From assembly GCA_934466515.1 (NCBI GenBank), contig CAKSLH010000004.1:1-64000 (forward strand): a DNA stretch of 64,000 nucleotides. Direction: 5' to 3'. The notes beneath the pieces were generated by a model, which was given only the letters and a program-made list of their open reading frames with translations, was not told the DNA's origin and did no database searches. This DNA comes from an uncultured Eubacteriales bacterium (GTDB lineage Bacteria > Bacillota > Clostridia > Oscillospirales > Acutalibacteraceae). Below, piece by piece: positions 60,604-64,000 of the stretch (positions are counted from its first letter, which is position 1; each line of letters begins with the position of its first letter). The position numbers and the translations under genes are program-made.

Positions 60604-62217
60604 TTGAAAAAAACGGTAAGCCTTCTGGCAGTGCTTTGTCTTTTGGCTTCGGTTTTTGCGCTGCCTGCCTCTGCTGCGGCAGAGCCTAAGTTCTACTGTA
60701 AGGATTTAAGCGGAAAGCTCGGCGATACGATAACCGTTACCGTAGGCGTGGAGGGTACATATAAGGATGTCGGCGGACTTAATATTTCGCTCGAATTCAA
60801 TGCCGATCAGCTTAGCTTTATAGACGGCTCAAGAAAGCTTTTGTGCAGTACTATGAAGAAGGATGATTTCAATGCTGACTCTTCGGCTTCAGGCAGGGTT
60901 TCGCTTCTTTACACCTCGTATGACGGGGGAACGGTAAGCGGAGATATCGTATCATACAGATTCAAGGTTATTAAAAGCACCGAATCGCTTAAGATTAAGG
61001 TTAAGGAAATGTTTAAAAACGACGCTTCCTTTACAAATATTTTAAGCAAGGCGGTCGTTTTAGACCCGGGACCCGATATCATGGATAACGGAGCCGTAAA
61101 GGATGTTACGGAAAAAATCGCCGCTATCGGTACCGTTACTCTTACGGACGAGTGTAAACAGAAGATTGACGCCGCCAGAACTGCTTATAATAAGCTTACT
61201 TACGGTGAAAAACAGGCTGTCACCAATTATGCGGTTCTCACCGCCGCCGAAATAAGGTATAACGCCCTTAAGGCAGGCGAAAACGAGGCAGTTGAAGAGG
61301 CGCAGAGGTTTAAAACCGAAAACAGCGAAATTCTTTCTAAAACGGCTGATACAGTAACTATTGCCGATGAAGAAAAAATTTCAAATGCCTTGGCGGCTTG
61401 GAGCGTGCTTTCTCCGGACGCGAAAATAAGGGTTGTTAATGAAAAAAATCTTCTTAATTCCCTTAAAACCAAGGTTGAGGATTTAAAAAAGACTGAGAAA
61501 GAACAAAAGGCTCTTTTAAAAGAGGCTCAGGATTTTTTAAATGAATTCAAAAGCAATTACGGAAATCTTCTTAAAATTAAGTATGAGGATATAGAGGCGA
61601 ATTATTATGAAGCCTTCTATACCGCGCTTAATGAACTCAAAAACTATGAGGATATGAACTCAAAGTTTTCCGAGGTCGCCGCAAATGAAATCGCTCTTGT
61701 TACAAAATATTATAAAAGAGCGCTTGAGCTTAAGGCAAAAGAAGATGAGATAAAGGACCCGTCTAAGGACGAGGCAGAAGCCTTCCAGACGAAATACGGC
61801 TGGATTTTAGGTATGAAACCCGAGGACGCTACCCTTGACGACCTGCCCGATATCGCCGTTGCGGCTTATGCCTACAGCCTGCTCAGCGACGTCGCCAAAA
61901 AGCTTCTTCCGAACGCCGAGGCGCACCTGAGCGCTCTTATGACGGCGGCTGAGAATGCGGTAAGCGATCAGGAAAAGGAAACCGAAACCGTCACTGTTGA
62001 AAAAATTATCGAAAAAACGGTTGAAAAGCCGTCCGCCGATAATTCGGGCACGGATGCTTCAAATCAGCAAAAGGGTAAGGTCTCTGTAATGCTGAACGCT
62101 CTGGTTCCGGGACTTTCTCCGGTTGTATGGTGGCTTTTGGGCTCAGGACTTCTCCTGATAATCCTTAACTCCGTATTTTATGTTCTCTATCTTAAAACAC
62201 GCAGTGAAAAGAGGTGA
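60604..62217 (+). CDS. Membrane-anchored cohesin-like protein with a helical stalk (cassette 2)
   Basis: This protein of about 537 residues is the paralogue of the one at 27403. It has a signal peptide, a cohesin-like domain at about 28-160 (LSGKLGDTITVTVGVEG, GGLNISLEFNADQLSF), helical modules (IDAARTAYNKLTYGEKQ and others; about 170-470), and a C-terminal membrane helix (SPVVWWLLGSGLLLIILNSV) with a short basic end. The TTG at 60604 is favoured, as AAGGGGGG lies just upstream; the GTG at 60586 overlaps the previous stop but has no ribosome site. It likely has a dockerin partner in or beyond the cut-off gene at 63808. Confidence 0.68.
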   Translation: MKKTVSLLAVLCLLASVFALPASAAAEPKFYCKDLSGKLGDTITVTVGVEGTYKDVGGLNISLEFNADQLSFIDGSRKLLCSTMKKDDFNADSSASGRVSLLYTSYDGGTVSGDIVSYRFKVIKSTESLKIKVKEMFKNDASFTNILSKAVVLDPGPDIMDNGAVKDVTEKIAAIGTVTLTDECKQKIDAARTAYNKLTYGEKQAVTNYAVLTAAEIRYNALKAGENEAVEEAQRFKTENSEILSKTADTVTIADEEKISNALAAWSVLSPDAKIRVVNEKNLLNSLKTKVEDLKKTEKEQKALLKEAQDFLNEFKSNYGNLLKIKYEDIEANYYEAFYTALNELKNYEDMNSKFSEVAANEIALVTKYYKRALELKAKEDEIKDPSKDEAEAFQTKYGWILGMKPEDATLDDLPDIAVAAYAYSLLSDVAKKLLPNAEAHLSALMTAAENAVSDQEKETETVTVEKIIEKTVEKPSADNSGTDASNQQKGKVSVMLNALVPGLSPVVWWLLGSGLLLIILNSVFYVLYLKTRSEKR

Positions 62218-62223
62218 AATCAG

Positions 62224-63786
62224 TTGAAACAGTTTTTAAAAAGCAAAAAGTATGCAGCGTTGCTGCTATGCCTTTGTATAATTTCTGCGGCAGTCGTGAT
62301 TTTCGTTCCGAACAGGGCTAAGGCTGTTGAATATAACGAGGAAAATCCCGAGCTTAAGTTCGAGATAATCGACAGCGATGTCGAAACCTCTTATAATGTT
62401 CAGGAGTACACGCCTTACGGAAAGGGAACTCAGGACAGCGGAAAATATACAATGGAAACCAATGCCTATGTTGCATGGGATAAAAAGGACGACCTTTACA
62501 TTGCCTACCGTAAATACGAAATAGGCAGTGCAAAAACAGATAAATTAACCGTTGAGACCGACCTTACTTCGTTCACCGCCGTAGAAGGTAAGACCAAGTA
62601 TTTTACAGCTTCTGCAGGCGTTATGATAAGAGGAAGTCTTGACCCCGCCTCTCCGTCGGTGCTTGTGCACGTAAGAGAGGGAGCTATCGGCGTGCTTTGC
62701 AGAAAGGCTACGGGCGAGGGAACAAGCTATACCGCTTCGGGCGCTACTCCTACCGATATCACAGGCTTAAAAATAGAAAAAACAGGCGACAGATATGTCT
62801 GCTCCTATAAGCTTGACGGGCTCGGTTGGATAGCATTTAAAACGGTTAAAATGGATTGGAAGGGTCCCTTCCTTGCAGGTCTTGCGGTTCACTCTTCCGA
62901 TAGAGATAATCCGGTGCTCGCAAAATTCAGCGGATTTAAAGCCGTAGGCTCGGGCGAGTATTCAGAGGGCCCGTCCTCTTCGTCATCGGGTTCTTCAAGC
63001 GAGGATGATAAAACAAACTGGGAGGACGCTCCGATGCCCGATAACTGTCTTCTCTATGAGACATTTACCGATAATAAGCTTTCCGAGCGGGACGGCAAAA
63101 CTCCCGATAAGCCTGTCTGGAAGAATTTCATGGGTGAAATTGAGACCGAGGCAAACGGAAACCGGCTTAAGCATAATTCAATGATAAAAGGCGAGGATTA
63201 TGTCGGAGACAGTCAGTGGACGGATTATTCCGCTTCAATGGATTTCAGAATTACAAGCGATACCGACCCGAGAGACGATGATTACTTTACCTTTGTCGTC
63301 AGAAGTAAGACCATAGAGTCAACCGGAAGGTACGGCTATGAGCTTAAATTCACCTCTTCTTATGATACCAAGACTAAGAATACGACCTGCTATGTCGAGG
63401 TAAGAAGAATGTTCAGAAGCTATACTTCCCAGCTTCTCGGCAAAACTGAGGTTCCGTCCTATTTCGATTTCAAGACTCATAATGTCCGTGCAGAAGTTAT
63501 AGACAATACCATTAAAGTTTTCTATGACGATTCGCTTCTTACCTTTAAGGTAAACAATGCGGATACTCAGGTTCTTACGGACAACAACACAATAGTTCCC
63601 GCAACAGGCGGACTTTCGATAACATCGAGTGATTCTATAGATATTTTCTTTGATAATATCATCGTAGTAAAGCTTGATGACCCGATAGGCGGAGACTATG
63701 ATAATTTCATCGGCGGAAACTGGGATCAGGAAATCCCGAAATATGCCGAAGATTTTTCTAAAAAATACAATAAATCACTTTATTAA
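62224..63786 (+). CDS. Secreted protein with two lectin-like (LamG/DUF1080) domains (cassette 2)
   Basis: This 520-residue protein is the paralogue of the one at 29101, with the same two beta-sandwich domains. The first (about 40-245) has YRKYEIG and a MIRGSL segment; the second has YETFTDNKL and NVRAEVIDNTIKVFYDDSLL. The tail GDYDNFIGGNWDQEIP is shared. A Ser-rich linker joins the domains. TTG start, with GAGGTGA about six bases upstream. Confidence 0.68.
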   Translation: MKQFLKSKKYAALLLCLCIISAAVVIFVPNRAKAVEYNEENPELKFEIIDSDVETSYNVQEYTPYGKGTQDSGKYTMETNAYVAWDKKDDLYIAYRKYEIGSAKTDKLTVETDLTSFTAVEGKTKYFTASAGVMIRGSLDPASPSVLVHVREGAIGVLCRKATGEGTSYTASGATPTDITGLKIEKTGDRYVCSYKLDGLGWIAFKTVKMDWKGPFLAGLAVHSSDRDNPVLAKFSGFKAVGSGEYSEGPSSSSSGSSSEDDKTNWEDAPMPDNCLLYETFTDNKLSERDGKTPDKPVWKNFMGEIETEANGNRLKHNSMIKGEDYVGDSQWTDYSASMDFRITSDTDPRDDDYFTFVVRSKTIESTGRYGYELKFTSSYDTKTKNTTCYVEVRRMFRSYTSQLLGKTEVPSYFDFKTHNVRAEVIDNTIKVFYDDSLLTFKVNNADTQVLTDNNTIVPATGGLSITSSDSIDIFFDNIIVVKLDDPIGGDYDNFIGGNWDQEIPKYAEDFSKKYNKSLY

Positions 63787-63807
63787 ATCAAACGGAGGTA
63801 ATAAAAA

Positions 63808-64000
63808 ATGAAAAAAGTTTTCAATAAAGCGCTTTGTGCGGTTTTACTGCTTTCTCTTGTTTTTTCAAGCTTCTCCCTGATTCCTTCTACCGTATCGGCT
63901 GAAAACAGCTATACCTATGAGGAAGAAACAGAAGTTAATGTATCAATGGATGCAGAAAACTGGGTAAAAACTTCCGCGGTCGATGACGATAATTTTAAAT
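63808..64000 (+). CDS. Start of a secreted protein, cut by the window end
   Basis: ATG at 63808 follows ACGGAGG, and the 64 visible codons encode a signal peptide (KKVFNKALCAVLLLSLVF, cleavage near TVSAEN) and an acidic start. Its place matches the dockerin protein at 30849 in cassette 1. A large modular enzyme is expected; the rest is beyond the window. Confidence 0.6.
   Translation, partial: MKKVFNKALCAVLLLSLVFSSFSLIPSTVSAENSYTYEEETEVNVSMDAENWVKTSAVDDDNFK

Overview
The window looks like chromosomal DNA of an anaerobic, spore-forming gut Clostridia, probably of the Oscillospirales/Ruminococcus type. The sequence evidence is: a spoVT gene, Gram-positive lipoprotein signals, an LPXTG-like surface anchor, T-box-free Firmicute riboswitches (lysine, TPP), an LplB/YtcP-type sugar importer family, a dockerin and cohesin-like domains, and Firmicute sigma-A promoters. 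The assignment to a lineage is inference; no rRNA or tRNA gene was seen.

Positions 1-21200 are mostly housekeeping: a surface protein (-), cysteine desulfurase plus thiI, a sortase-B-like protein that has lost its catalytic residues, an unknown membrane protein, a small export protein, a lysine-riboswitch-controlled amino-acid ABC importer, a two-gene cell-wall/spore-type unit, a parE/parC-like topoisomerase pair, valS, an AbrB-type regulator with a zinc ribbon, argH, and spoVT (-).

Positions 21274-50399 form a large glycan-use region. A cupin/AraC regulator is divergent from a seven-gene cassette: GLUG-type membrane protein, two sugar permeases, solute-binding lipoprotein, membrane-anchored cohesin-like protein, a secreted two-lectin-domain protein, and a 1498-residue pectate-lyase-fold protein ending in a dockerin. 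It is followed by GH125 alpha-mannosidase, a large secreted protein, two tiny peptides of a shared 'Y-x-K-P' type, a Ser-rich lipoprotein, GH127, an SGNH esterase, a DUF4965 'glutaminase-family' protein, GH3, an FAD oxidoreductase and an (alpha/alpha)6-barrel glycosidase. The suggested workflow is capture and cutting of a complex glycan at the membrane surface, import by the ABC transporter, and trimming in the cytoplasm.

Positions 50386-51840 hold a TPP-riboswitch thiamine unit (thiT, thiamine pyrophosphokinase). Positions 51857-64000 hold a YesM/YesN-type two-component system (-) divergent from a second, paralogous copy of the glycan cassette, with the gene order rearranged and an extra small lipoprotein; its last gene runs off the window.

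Six copies of a modular, hairpin-rich repeat family bounded by degenerate TCTAAT tracts sit between transcription units (about 42, 8976, 11234, 20469, 40261 and 43078).

The best candidate for an undescribed system is the duplicated cassette in which a cohesin-like domain on a helical stalk is anchored by a transmembrane helix beside its own sugar importer, with a dockerin enzyme encoded in the same operon.
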